Shown piece by piece: positions 33,115-40,990 of a stretch of DNA of 64,000 bases. Positions within the stretch are counted from its first letter, which is position 1, and each line of letters opens with the position of its first letter. The notes below the pieces were generated by a model. It was not told the origin of the DNA, ran no database searches, and was given only the letters and a program-made list of their open reading frames with translations. The position numbers were made by a program, and so were the translations under genes. This stretch comes from Streptomyces sp. NBRC 110611 (GTDB taxonomy: Bacteria; Actinomycetota; Actinomycetes; Streptomycetales; Streptomycetaceae), in NCBI RefSeq assembly GCF_001590865.1, contig NZ_BBUY01000001.1:3814-67813 (forward strand), written 5' to 3'.

Positions 33115-34086
33115 TCAGAACGCGGCCCGGATCTCTCCGACGCGTGCGCCGCCGCCCAGCAGCGGTACGTCCGCCAGCCGCGCCAGCACATCGGACTCGA
33201 CGCCCATACCGCGCAGGACGCGGGCCAGGACCGGGCCGAGAGCACGGGGCGCCCCGTCATCGATCTTGAAGGCCAGGGCGCGGCCGTCCGGCAGGGCCAC
33301 CGCCTGGACCGCCTCGGCGCCCGTCTTCGACAGCGTCCCGGGCAGCGCCCGCATCAGCCAGGTGTCGGGGCGGCGGGTACCGGCGACGTACTCCGGGTGG
33401 GCGCGCATCGCGTCCGCGACCCGCCGCTCCCGGGTACCCGGCTCCGCCAGGACGAACTGCCGGAAGGCGCGGGCCAGACCGGTCAGCGAGAGCGCGAACA
33501 GCGGGGCGCCGCAGCCGTCGGTGCCCACGTGCGTGACGTCCTCGCCGCTCGCGTCGCGTACGCACTCGGCCACCAGCTGCTGCAGCGGATGGTCCGGATC
33601 GAGGTACGAGGCCAGCGGCCAGCCGTTGAGCGCGGAGGCGGCCAGCATCGCGGTGTGCTTGCCCGAGCAGTTCATGGCGAGGCGGTCACGGGCCCGCCCC
33701 GCGGCGAGATACGCCTCCGCCTCCACCGGGTCCACCGGCAGGTCCGGCGGCGTCTGCAGATGGTCCGGGGTCAGCCCGTGCTCGTCGAGCATGGTCCGTA
33801 CGAGGTCCAGGTGGAAGGCCTCACCGGCGTGGCTCGCGGCGGCCAGGGCCAGGCGTTCACCGGACAGGTCCAGGCCCGCGCGCAGCGCCGCGGCGGCCTG
33901 CATCGGCTTGTTCGAGGAGCGGGGGAAGACCGGGGCCGTCACGTCACCCCGCGCCGTCTCCACACCACCGTCGGCCGCCAGCACCACCAGTGAGCCGTGG
34001 TGCCGGCTCTCGACGAAGCCGGAGCGCACGACCTCGGCGAGGACGGGCGAGGGTGTGGGCGAGGACGGGGGTGAGGACGGGGTCAT
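33115..34086 (-). CDS. L-asparaginase II-family protein (Rhizobium type)
   Basis: 323 residues from ATG 34084-34086 (GGAAGG six bases upstream). Family markers: VVRSGFVESRHHGSLVVL, VFPRSSNKPMQ, NCSGKHTAML and GTDGCGAPLFAL. This family is unrelated to the E. coli AnsA/AnsB type and probably hydrolyses asparagine. The head is Ser/Pro-rich (PSSPPSSPTPSP). Confidence 0.88.
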   Translation of the reverse strand: MTPSSPPSSPTPSPVLAEVVRSGFVESRHHGSLVVLAADGGVETARGDVTAPVFPRSSNKPMQAAAALRAGLDLSGERLALAAASHAGEAFHLDLVRTMLDEHGLTPDHLQTPPDLPVDPVEAEAYLAAGRARDRLAMNCSGKHTAMLAASALNGWPLASYLDPDHPLQQLVAECVRDASGEDVTHVGTDGCGAPLFALSLTGLARAFRQFVLAEPGTRERRVADAMRAHPEYVAGTRRPDTWLMRALPGTLSKTGAEAVQAVALPDGRALAFKIDDGAPRALGPVLARVLRGMGVESDVLARLADVPLLGGGARVGEIRAAF

Positions 34087-34226
34087 CGGCGGCCTTCCGG
34101 GGGATGGTGTGGGGGCGCCACTGTCCCGGAGCCGGGCCGAGACGGGCCGAGACGGGCCGAGACGGGCCCGGGGCGGGCCGGGCCGGGGGTGGGCCGGGCC
34201 GGTGGGACCGGAGGCCTGTGGCCAGG

Positions 34227-35168
34227 TCAGGACAGCAGGTCGTCTACTTGCGCTTCGCCTTCGCGGTACCTGCGGGTGATTTCCGCACTGCAATCGTCGG
34301 TGGTGCGCTGGAGCGACTGGCGGCGTTGCGACACTTCCCGTTCGTGGCGGATCAGCCGGCCCATCGCGTCGTGCAGCTCCTCGTCGGTGCGCGCGGTGAG
34401 GTCGGACAGTTCCACCTCACCGAGCATCTCCTCGGCCAGCCTGCGGTACTCCTCGCTGTGCGGTGTGCCGAGCGTCACATGCCGTGCCGAGGAGCGGTGC
34501 CGCGACGGCAGATCCGTCAGGATCTCCGGCAGCCGGTCGAGCAGCGGCGAGTGCTGGGCGCTCCGGCGGGCGATCTCGGCCCGCAGAATGTCGATCCGGC
34601 CCTGCAGCAAACGCCGTAGGTAGCTCAGATCGGCCTCCTCCTGCTGCGCGTCCCGCCGCAGCACCCGCAGCTCGGGCAGCCTCAGGCCGGAGAGGTCGGG
34701 GCCGGCGGCCGGGCGGCAGCGGTCGCGCTGCTGCGGGGGGCGGGGGTGCTGCGCCTGGCCTGCCTGGGGCATGGGCTCGTCCTTGGTGCCGGCCGGCTCG
34801 CCGTGAGCCGGTGCCGTGGTCGTGGTGGTGGCCGCGGAGGCCGCAACCGGAGCAGTGGCCGGAGCAGTGGCCGGTGCCGTGGTCGGGGCCGTCACGGGGG
34901 CTGCGGACCTGGTGGTGCTCGTCGTGGACGCGGACGGCGGTGCCGGTGTGGGGGAGGCCGATGCGGATGCCGTCGCAGGGTCCGGCACGGCCCGTCCGTC
35001 CGGTGCTGTCCGTCGATCAGGTACGGCAGGTCCGTCCGGTGCGGCGCGTTCATCCGGCACCGCCCGTCCGTCACGCGCCGTACAGGCATCCGGTGTCGCG
35101 CTGACATCCGGTGTCGTACGAGCGGTTGGTACGGGACCGGGTGTCTGTCCGGTGCCGACAGTGCTCAT
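34227..35168 (-). CDS. rsiG: RsiG (AmfC), c-di-GMP-dependent anti-sigma factor for WhiG
   Basis: The helical C-terminal half carries two exact copies of the RsiG motif E(x3)S(x2)R(x3)Q(x3)D: EADLSYLRRLLQGRID, and EREVSQRRQSLQRTTD near the end. In Streptomyces these helices bind a c-di-GMP dimer and hold sigma WhiG until sporulation. From the ATG at 35166-35168 (GAGGGGA 11 bases upstream) the protein is 313 residues with a Pro/Ala/Thr/Asp-rich repeat head; an ATG at 34770-34772 with AAGGA upstream would give 181 residues, closer to a compact RsiG. Codon bias supports the longer form. Confidence 0.88.
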   Translation of the reverse strand: MSTVGTGQTPGPVPTARTTPDVSATPDACTARDGRAVPDERAAPDGPAVPDRRTAPDGRAVPDPATASASASPTPAPPSASTTSTTRSAAPVTAPTTAPATAPATAPVAASAATTTTTAPAHGEPAGTKDEPMPQAGQAQHPRPPQQRDRCRPAAGPDLSGLRLPELRVLRRDAQQEEADLSYLRRLLQGRIDILRAEIARRSAQHSPLLDRLPEILTDLPSRHRSSARHVTLGTPHSEEYRRLAEEMLGEVELSDLTARTDEELHDAMGRLIRHEREVSQRRQSLQRTTDDCSAEITRRYREGEAQVDDLLS

Positions 35169-35343
35169 GGATGGTTCCGTCCCCTCGTCCGGTACCGCGT
35201 CCAGGGCATGTTGTCCCTGAAACGCACCGCGTGCACGCATCGTGCCACTCTGTGCGGTCCTTCCGCAGGGCCATGGCACCCGAACGGCCCCCGGGAAGGT
35301 ACGGCTGTCCGAAGCCGTCCGGCCGCCCGGCATCATGGCGGGT

Positions 35344-35769
35344 ATGCGAGCTGTGGTGCAGAGAGTCGATGGCGCACGTGTCGAGGTGGCGGGAGAAACG
35401 GTCGGGGAGATCGTCGGGGAGGGCCTGTGCGTGCTGGTGGGGGTCACCCACGACGACACCCCGGAGAAGGCGGCCCAGCTCGCCCGCAAGCTGTGGTCGG
35501 TGCGGATTCTTCAGGGCGAGAAGTCCTGCTCGGACACCGGAGCGCCGCTGTTGGTGATCAGTCAGTTCACTCTCTACGGTGACGCCCGCAAGGGCCGCCG
35601 TCCCACCTGGAACGGCGCGGCCCCCGGGCCGGTCGCCGAGCCGCTGGTCGACGAGGTCGTCGCACAGCTGCGGACGCTGGGCGCCCAGGTGGAGACCGGC
35701 CGCTTCGGCGCGCAGATGAAGGTGTCGCTGACGAACGACGGACCCTTCACCGTCCTCGTCGAGGTCTGA
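35344..35769 (+). CDS. dtd: D-aminoacyl-tRNA deacylase
   Basis: 141 residues, the normal family length, starting MRAVVQRV; a second in-frame ATG three codons upstream is possible. SQFTLYGD and LTNDGPFTV, the two active-site motifs of DTD including the Gly-cisPro element, are intact. It removes D-amino acids from mischarged tRNA. It is divergent from rsiG. Confidence 0.94.
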   Translation: MRAVVQRVDGARVEVAGETVGEIVGEGLCVLVGVTHDDTPEKAAQLARKLWSVRILQGEKSCSDTGAPLLVISQFTLYGDARKGRRPTWNGAAPGPVAEPLVDEVVAQLRTLGAQVETGRFGAQMKVSLTNDGPFTVLVEV

Positions 35770-35801
35770 GAGGTCTGAGGGTGCGCGACGTACCGCGCGA
35801 C

Positions 35802-36782
35802 TTACGGCTCGACCACGACCTCCTGTGCCGCCGCCGTGCCTCCCGCCAGCAGCGCGGCGTCCACCGGCACATTCCGCTTGACCAGCGCCAGCGCGATCGG
35901 GCCGAGCTCATGGTGCCGGGCCGAGGTGGTGATGAAGCCGAGTTGGCGGCCCTCCTCGCCGTCGGCGGCCAAGCGTACGGGGGTGCCGTGCGGCGGCAGA
36001 TGCACCTCGCTGCCGTCCAGGTGCAGGAAGACCAGCCGGCGGGGCGGCTTGCCCAGGTTGTGGACCCGGGCGACGGTCTCCTGGCCGCGGTAGCAGCCCT
36101 TCTGGAGGTGTACCGCGGTGCCGATCCAGCCCACCTCGTGCGGGATGGTGCGGTGGTCGGTCTCCAGCCCCAGGCGGGGGCGGTGCGCCTCGACGCGCAG
36201 CGCCTCCAGCGCCAGCACGCCGATCGCCGGACCGTGCGCGGCGGCGAACGACTCCAGTTCGGTGCGCGGCAGGAACAGGTCGCGGCCGTGCGCGGTCTCG
36301 CGTACGACGGTGTCCGCGGGCGACTCGGTGATCGAACCGGCCGGCAGATGGACGATCGCGATCTCGTCGGTGCGGTCGGCGACCTCGACCTGGTAGAAGA
36401 ACTTCATGCTCTCCAGGTAGGCGATCAGCGCTTCCTGGTTGCCCGGTTCGGTGTGCATCCAGGTCGTCCGGCCGTCGTCGACGAGGTAGACGGCGTGCTC
36501 GATGTGCCCGTGCGCGGAGAGGATCAGCGCCTCGGTGGCCTGGCCGGGCGGGAGATCGCTGACGTGCTGGGTGAGCAGCAGATGCAGCCAGCTCAGCCGT
36601 TCGGGCCCGGAGACGGTGACCACACCGCGGTGCGAGAGGTCCACGAAGCCGGAGCCGTCGGCGAGCGCGCGCTGTTCCCGGAACAGGTCGCCGTAGTGCG
36701 CGGCGACGCCTTCGTCGGGGGCCTCGGCGGGGACGGCGCCGGGCAGCGACAACAGGGGGCTGGCGGGTGAATGTCGCAGCAT
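35802..36782 (-). CDS. ygfZ: YgfZ/IbaG-type folate-binding Fe-S assembly protein
   Basis: 326 residues of the GcvT-like YgfZ family; the signature KGCYRGQE with its essential Cys is present, plus GERLSWLHLLLTQ-like folate fold. It uses tetrahydrofolate to help repair or assemble certain Fe-S clusters. It lies downstream of nur on the same strand and converges on dtd. Confidence 0.92.
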   Translation of the reverse strand: MLRHSPASPLLSLPGAVPAEAPDEGVAAHYGDLFREQRALADGSGFVDLSHRGVVTVSGPERLSWLHLLLTQHVSDLPPGQATEALILSAHGHIEHAVYLVDDGRTTWMHTEPGNQEALIAYLESMKFFYQVEVADRTDEIAIVHLPAGSITESPADTVVRETAHGRDLFLPRTELESFAAAHGPAIGVLALEALRVEAHRPRLGLETDHRTIPHEVGWIGTAVHLQKGCYRGQETVARVHNLGKPPRRLVFLHLDGSEVHLPPHGTPVRLAADGEEGRQLGFITTSARHHELGPIALALVKRNVPVDAALLAGGTAAAQEVVVEP

Positions 36783-36893
36783 GAGGCCCAGCCTACGACT
36801 CGGGCGCCAGGGGCTCAGCCGTCGGGCCGGGCGACCTTGGTTCGAGCGTGGGCGGCCCTCGCGTGGGTGTCCCTCGCTTCGGGGGCCTTCACC

Positions 36894-37394
36894 TCAGGGG
36901 CCTTCACTTCGGTGGCTTGTGCTTCGGCCTTGGCGGTCGCGTGCTTCGGCCTTGGTGGTCGCGGCGGCCTCGGCGGCCTTGGTGTGGCAGGCGGCACAGC
37001 GCCCGAAGATCGCGAAGTGCTTCATGTCCGTGTCGAAACCGAACTGTTCGCGCAGCGTCGCGGTGAACGGTTCGGCCACCGACAGGTCCGCCTCGATGAC
37101 GTCCGTGCAGTCCCGGCACACCAGATGGATGTGGTGGTGGCGGTCGGCGAGGTGGTACGTCGGTGCCCCGTGCCCGAGGTGCGCATGGCTGACCAGGCCG
37201 AGCTCCTCGAGGAGTTCGAGGGTGCGGTAGACGGTGGAGATGTTCACCCCGCCCGCGGTCTTGCGGACTTCGGTGAGGATGTCGTCCGGAGTCGCGTGCT
37301 CCAGCCTGTCCACGGCCTCCAGCACGAGCTGGCGCTGCGGGGTCAGACGGTATCCGCGCTTGCGGAGGTCGCTCTGCCAGTCGGTGGTCACCAC
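36894..37394 (-). CDS. nur: Nur, nickel-responsive Fur-family repressor
   Basis: 166 residues, beginning MVTTDWQSDLRKRGYRLTPQ, very close to S. coelicolor Nur (SCO4179). All ligands described for Nur are present at the same positions: nickel site His70, His72 and His126, and M-site His33, His86, His88 and His90. Nur with nickel represses sodF and nickel uptake genes. The C-terminus is about 20 residues longer than I remember for Nur and ends in a Lys/Glu/Arg repeat-like tail. Either of two adjacent GTG codons could start it; a TACACT hexamer lies close upstream. Confidence 0.93.
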   Translation of the reverse strand: MVTTDWQSDLRKRGYRLTPQRQLVLEAVDRLEHATPDDILTEVRKTAGGVNISTVYRTLELLEELGLVSHAHLGHGAPTYHLADRHHHIHLVCRDCTDVIEADLSVAEPFTATLREQFGFDTDMKHFAIFGRCAACHTKAAEAAATTKAEARDRQGRSTSHRSEGP

Positions 37395-37496
37395 ACCCCC
37401 CAGTGTAGGAGGGCGACCGCCCGCAGACGGGCGATCGGCCCGGCCGGGCCGTACCCCGTCCGAGGGCGTGTGGGACCGCGAGCCGCCCAGGAGTGG

Positions 37497-38084
37497 TCAG
37501 CCCTGGTAGGGCGTGCCGTCCGGGTTGAAGAAGGAGACCCCGTCCGGCATGTCGTCGGGCAGGCTCTCCGCCCACTCCCGCAGGTCGGTGACCTTCTTCA
37601 GATGCGCCGACATGTACGGGCGCAGCGGCACGTCCGGCGTGGACTTCTCGCCGACCCACATCAGGTCGCTCTTGACGTAGCCGTAGAGCCGCTTGCCGCC
37701 GCTGTACGGGCCGGACGGGGCGGTACGCGCCACGGCGTCGGTGGCCAGGTCGATCTGCGGCTTCTGATCGGCCAGCTCGCCGTACCAGACCTCCGCGACG
37801 CCCTGATCGCGGATCATCACGACCTCGACCTTGCGGTCCTTGTCGATACGCCAGTAGCCGGTCTCGGTCTCCAGCGGGCGGATCTTGTTGCCCTCCTCGT
37901 CGAGCACCCAGCTGCGCGAGACGTACTCGAGGAAGTCACGGCCGTCATGGCTGAACGTGACCTCCTGTCCGAAGTTGCACTTCTCGGTGCCGGGGAAGTC
38001 GTACACGCCCGCGCCCTGCCAGTCGCCGAGGAGGAAGGCGAGCGGCACCAGGGACGGGTTCAGGTCGGACGGAATCTCGATCAT
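37497..38084 (-). CDS. Nitrobindin/FABP-like haem-binding beta-barrel protein
   Basis: 195 residues of the PF08768 (THAP4/nitrobindin-like) family: FLLGDWQGAGVYDFPGTE at the first strand, then GYWRIDKDRKVEVVMIRDQGVAEVWYGE, and MSAHLKKV near the C-terminus where family members place the haem-ligand His. Nitrobindins bind ferric haem and handle nitric oxide or peroxynitrite. The gene is upstream of nur on the same strand. Confidence 0.85.
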   Translation of the reverse strand: MIEIPSDLNPSLVPLAFLLGDWQGAGVYDFPGTEKCNFGQEVTFSHDGRDFLEYVSRSWVLDEEGNKIRPLETETGYWRIDKDRKVEVVMIRDQGVAEVWYGELADQKPQIDLATDAVARTAPSGPYSGGKRLYGYVKSDLMWVGEKSTPDVPLRPYMSAHLKKVTDLREWAESLPDDMPDGVSFFNPDGTPYQG

Positions 38085-38129
38085 GAGTGCTCAGGCGATC
38101 TATAGAGAGGGGAGGGGTTGCTCAGGAGT

Positions 38130-38231
38130 TCAGCGCTGGCCCTGGTACAGCTTCTTCCAGGTCAGACCGGCGAACGCGATCACGGCGATACCGACCAGAA
38201 CCAGCAGGGAGGTGAAGAATGCCTCAAGCAC
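38130..38231 (-). CDS. 33-residue single-helix membrane peptide
   Basis: GTG start at 38229-38231 with AAGGAG seven bases upstream; the peptide begins MLEAFFTSLLVLVGIAVIAF and ends in a basic tail KKLYQGQR. One membrane helix, inside-positive C-terminus. It precedes the nitrobindin-like gene by 45 bp on the same strand, so the two may be co-transcribed. Function unknown. Confidence 0.65.
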   Translation of the reverse strand: MLEAFFTSLLVLVGIAVIAFAGLTWKKLYQGQR

Positions 38232-38342
38232 GAGCGCGCTCCTTGGGCGGAGTGAGGATGTATGGATGTATCGGACCGCCTGCGAGTCTAGTCGGCACCG
38301 CTGACAACGGCGCTGTGAGGTCTGCCGCCCACCCGTGCGCCC

Positions 38343-38348
38343 TACTCT
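38343..38348 (+). promoter_or_regulatory. -10 element of leaderless DsrE gene
   Basis: TACTCT ends seven bases before the ATG at 38356 and no ribosome site is present, which fits a transcript starting at or next to the A of ATG. Confidence 0.55.
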
Positions 38349-38355
38349 TACCTGC

Positions 38356-38721
38356 ATGGCGAAGAAGCTCGTGATCAAGGTGACGGCGGGCGCCGATGCG
38401 CCCGAGCGGTGCTCGCAGGCGTTCACGGTGGCGGCGGTGGCGGCGGCCAGCGGCGTCGAGGTGTCGCTGTGGCTGACCGGGGAATCGGTGTGGTTCGCGC
38501 TGCCGGGGCGGGCGGCCGAGTTCGAGCTGCCGCACGCCGCGCCGCTGCCGGACCTGATCGAGGGGATCCGCTCGGGTGGCGGGGCGATCACGGTCTGTAC
38601 CCAGTGCGCGGCCCGGCGCGGCATCGAGGAGAAGGATCTGATCGAGGGGGCGGGCATCGCCGGCGCCCAGCTCTTCGTCAGCGAGATCATGCCGGACGAC
38701 GTCCAGGCGCTGGTCTACTGA
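38356..38721 (+). CDS. DsrE-family protein
   Basis: 121 residues of the DsrE/YchN fold: KLVIKVTAGADAPERCSQAFTVA at the start and ITVCTQCAARRGIEEKDL with two Cys where DsrE/TusD sulfur-relay proteins carry the reactive Cys. It may take part in sulfur transfer, consistent with the nearby cysA-sseC genes. Leaderless start. Confidence 0.82.
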   Translation: MAKKLVIKVTAGADAPERCSQAFTVAAVAAASGVEVSLWLTGESVWFALPGRAAEFELPHAAPLPDLIEGIRSGGGAITVCTQCAARRGIEEKDLIEGAGIAGAQLFVSEIMPDDVQALVY

Positions 38722-38728
38722 GGCGGCC

Positions 38729-39016
38729 CTAGCGCGGGTGCTTGGTGTCGCCGCGGTCGTCCAGCTCGCGCCACCAGCGGTCGGACTCGGGGTCGCCCGA
38801 TTCGTCCCACCAGCGCTCACCGGGCTCCCGCCGGTTGCCGATGAACGCCGCGATCGGCGGGATGACCATGGCGACGACGCACATGGCCACCGCGGCCGGC
38901 ACCGACCACAGCCGCACCACGCCCCAGGCGAGCACGAACAGCACGAGGCACGCGCCCATCAGCATGAAGTACCGGCGATGACGGCGCTCTACGGGCGACC
39001 GGCGGTGCGCGTACAT
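38729..39016 (-). CDS. DUF3099 membrane protein
   Basis: 95 residues from ATG 39014-39016; a TACCGT hexamer ends six bases upstream, so the gene is probably leaderless. Basic head (HRRSPVERRHRRYF), two membrane helices (about 20-62), then an acidic Trp/Arg tail (ERWWDESGDPESDRWWRELD). Conserved in actinobacteria near this locus; function unknown. Confidence 0.82.
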   Translation of the reverse strand: MYAHRRSPVERRHRRYFMLMGACLVLFVLAWGVVRLWSVPAAVAMCVVAMVIPPIAAFIGNRREPGERWWDESGDPESDRWWRELDDRGDTKHPR

Positions 39017-39072
39017 AAGTCCACGGTAAGTCCGCGGCGCGTGGGAAAGAAGCGTGCCGGGCGGGCAGCAGA

Positions 39073-39121
39073 AGGGCCGCACCCCCCGCACAAGGTGTCC
39101 AAACCTCTGGGGTGCGGCCCT
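39073..39121 (-). terminator. Terminator of the cysA-sseC transcript
   Basis: A perfect 13-bp stem (39073-39085 with 39109-39121, AGGGCCGCACCCC) around a 23-base loop, about 170 bp past the DUF1416 stop and upstream of DUF3099. Confidence 0.7.
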
Positions 39122-39166
39122 CCGGCCGTACGGAAGGTACATACCCCCGGCAGGTACGTACTGCCA

Positions 39167-39288
39167 CCGACCGCCGGTCACCGATCACCAGTGACCAGCC
39201 ACCGACGGCCGGTCACCGACCACCGGCCGTCGGTCACCGGTCACCGGCCACCGCCCGTGGTCACCGGTAACCGGCCACCGGTCCCACC
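39167..39288. repeat. Degenerate GGTCACCG-rich repeat
   Basis: More than ten overlapping copies of CACCGG/GGTCACCG variants between the sseC stop and the terminator. It is the 3' untranslated region of the cysA-sseC mRNA. Confidence 0.6.
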
Positions 39289-39289
39289 G

Positions 39290-39577
39290 TCAGACGGTGA
39301 TGGCGACCTCCGCCAGGCCGCCCTGCTGGGCGACGACGGTGCGGTCCGCGGTGGCGCCCGGGATGAGGGCGCGCACCGTCCAGGTGCCCTCGGCCGCGTA
39401 GAAGCGGAACTGTCCGGTCGCGGAGGTGGGGACCTCGGCGGTGAACTCGCCGGTGCTGTCCAGGAGTCGGACGTAACCGGCGACGGGCTCGCCGTCGCGG
39501 GTCACCTGGCCCTGGATCGTGGTCTCACCGGTCTTGGCGGTCGAAGCGTCGGGGCCGCCGGCCTGTGCTCCACACAT
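39290..39577 (-). CDS. sseC: SseC-like DUF1416 protein
   Basis: 95 residues: a transthyretin-like beta-sandwich with GQVTRDGEPVAGYVRLLDSTGEF and a short N-terminal MCGAQAGG. AGGAG is five bases before the ATG. DUF1416 (SseC) follows cysA in mycobacteria (cysA3-sseC2) as here; it is thought to aid thiosulfate sulfurtransferase metabolism. 34 bp separate it from cysA. Confidence 0.85.
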   Translation of the reverse strand: MCGAQAGGPDASTAKTGETTIQGQVTRDGEPVAGYVRLLDSTGEFTAEVPTSATGQFRFYAAEGTWTVRALIPGATADRTVVAQQGGLAEVAITV

Positions 39578-39611
39578 GTGTACTCCTAGGGAAAAGAAAG
39601 GTCGGGGTGGC

Positions 39612-40457
39612 CTACTTGCCGGCGCCGAGCTCGATCGGCACGCCGACGAGCGAGCCGTACTCGGTCCAGGAGCCGTCGTAGTTCCTGACGTTGGCCTGGC
39701 CGAGCAGCTCGTGCAGGACGAACCAGGTCAGGGCCGAGCGCTCACCGATGCGGCAGTAGGCGATGGTGTCCTTCGAGAGGTCGACGGACTCCGCCTCGTA
39801 GAGGGCCTTGAGCTCGTCGTCCGACTTGAAGGTGCCGTCGTCGTTGGCGTTCTTCGACCACGGGATGTTGCGGGCGCTCGGCACGTGGCCGGGGCGCTGC
39901 GACTGCTCCTGCGGGAGGTGCGCGGGGGCGAGCAGCTTGCCGCTGAACTCGTCGGGCGAGCGCACGTCGACCAGGTTCTTGGTGCCGATGGCCGCCACGA
40001 CGTCGTCACGGAAGGCGCGGATGGCGGTGTCCTGGGCCTTGGCCTGGTACTCGGTGGCCGGGCGGTGGGGGACCTTGGAGCCGTCGACCAGCTCGCGCGA
40101 GTCCAGCTCCCACTTCTTGCGGCCGCCGTCGAGCAGCTTCACGCTGCCGTGCCCGTAGAGCTTGAAGTACCAGTAGGCGTAGGAGGCGAACCAGTTGTTG
40201 TTGCCGCCGTAGAGGATGACGGTGTCGTCGTTGGCGATGCCCTTTTCCGAGAGGAGCTTCTCGAACCCCGCCTGGTCGATGAAGTCGCGGCGCACCGGGT
40301 CCTGGAGGTCCTTCTTCCAGTCGATCCGGACCGCGTTCTTGATGTGGTTCTTGTCGTAGGCCGAGGTGTCCTCGTCGACCTCGACGATGACCACCTTCGG
40401 GTCGTTGATGTGGGCCTCGACCCAGTCGGCGTCTACGAGGACGTCGCTGCGGCTCAT
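39612..40457 (-). CDS. cysA: Thiosulfate/3-mercaptopyruvate sulfurtransferase
   Basis: 281 residues with two rhodanese domains; ATG 40455-40457 with GGAGG nine bases upstream. The start MSRSDVLVDADWVEAH, VILYGGNNNWFASYAYWYFKL in the first domain and the active loop YCRIGERS (Cys near residue 235) match the CysA2/CysA3 group of mycobacteria. It moves sulfane sulfur from thiosulfate. An upstream Cys-containing leader peptide suggests control by cysteine. Confidence 0.93.
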   Translation of the reverse strand: MSRSDVLVDADWVEAHINDPKVVIVEVDEDTSAYDKNHIKNAVRIDWKKDLQDPVRRDFIDQAGFEKLLSEKGIANDDTVILYGGNNNWFASYAYWYFKLYGHGSVKLLDGGRKKWELDSRELVDGSKVPHRPATEYQAKAQDTAIRAFRDDVVAAIGTKNLVDVRSPDEFSGKLLAPAHLPQEQSQRPGHVPSARNIPWSKNANDDGTFKSDDELKALYEAESVDLSKDTIAYCRIGERSALTWFVLHELLGQANVRNYDGSWTEYGSLVGVPIELGAGK

Positions 40458-40624
40458 GATCCTTCTCCTCCGGGGCAGTTGCGGATGGGGGTGCCCCCTG
40501 CTCGTCGAGAACTCGGGGGGAAGACGGGGAGTGGGTGTGCGGGTATGCCGACTGCGCGCCGGTCGGTTCCCGGCGTTGTCACTTCCGTACGGTGCCCAAG
40601 TGGCGCGGTGCGGACACATGGGAT

Positions 40625-40641
40625 CCGGCCCGACGGGCCGG
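40625..40641 (-). promoter_or_regulatory. Hairpin in the cysA leader
   Basis: Perfect 7-bp arms CCGGCCC/GGGCCGG with a 3-base loop between the leader peptide and cysA. It may be part of an attenuation switch. Confidence 0.45.
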
Positions 40642-40718
40642 CTGGGGACGGGGCCGCCCCGCTCCTCGGAGAGCCTGCTGCTCCTCAAGGGCTTGGGGGG
40701 TGAGGGTGCGGAAGCCCG

Positions 40719-40814
40719 TCAGACAGGGCGACAGAGCATGGCGGCAACGCGGCACAGGTCGACTGCCCGCCGCTTGGTGAGTACCGCCAGTCCCCGTGGG
40801 TGGGGACGGCTCAA
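40719..40814 (-). CDS. Cys-containing leader peptide upstream of cysA
   Basis: 31 codons from TTG (40812-40814; GGAG four bases upstream) to TGA. The second half reads RRAVDLCRVAAMLCRPV, the pattern of the short putative leader peptides (basic residues, then V-D-L-C-R-V-A) that precede sulfur genes in Streptomyces. Two Cys codons (TGC, TGT) sit near the end. It is 261 bp upstream of cysA with a hairpin between. Ribosome stalling at Cys codons would report cysteine shortage, as in known mycobacterial Cys attenuators. Confidence 0.78.
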   Translation of the reverse strand: MSRPHPRGLAVLTKRRAVDLCRVAAMLCRPV

Positions 40815-40833
40815 TGCGCTCCGCATGGGCCCG

Positions 40834-40862
40834 ATCGTAGGGACGCGGAGCCGGGCATGTCA
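40834..40862 (-). promoter_or_regulatory. Promoter of the leader peptide-cysA-sseC operon
   Basis: Minus strand TGACAT (40862-40857) and TACGAT (40839-40834), 17-bp spacing, about 20 bp upstream of the leader TTG. The rest of the 40815-40990 gap shows nothing more. Confidence 0.6.
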
Positions 40863-40990
40863 CCGGTGTGTCATATGGCGAGACGCAATTGTCTGCATGG
40901 TGATATGGGCGGCCCTCGTGGGGCGCGTACGGGCGCCTACGGACGCCCCGGGGCGGGCCGGTGGGGCGGCCCGCCCCGGGCGGGCGTCCG

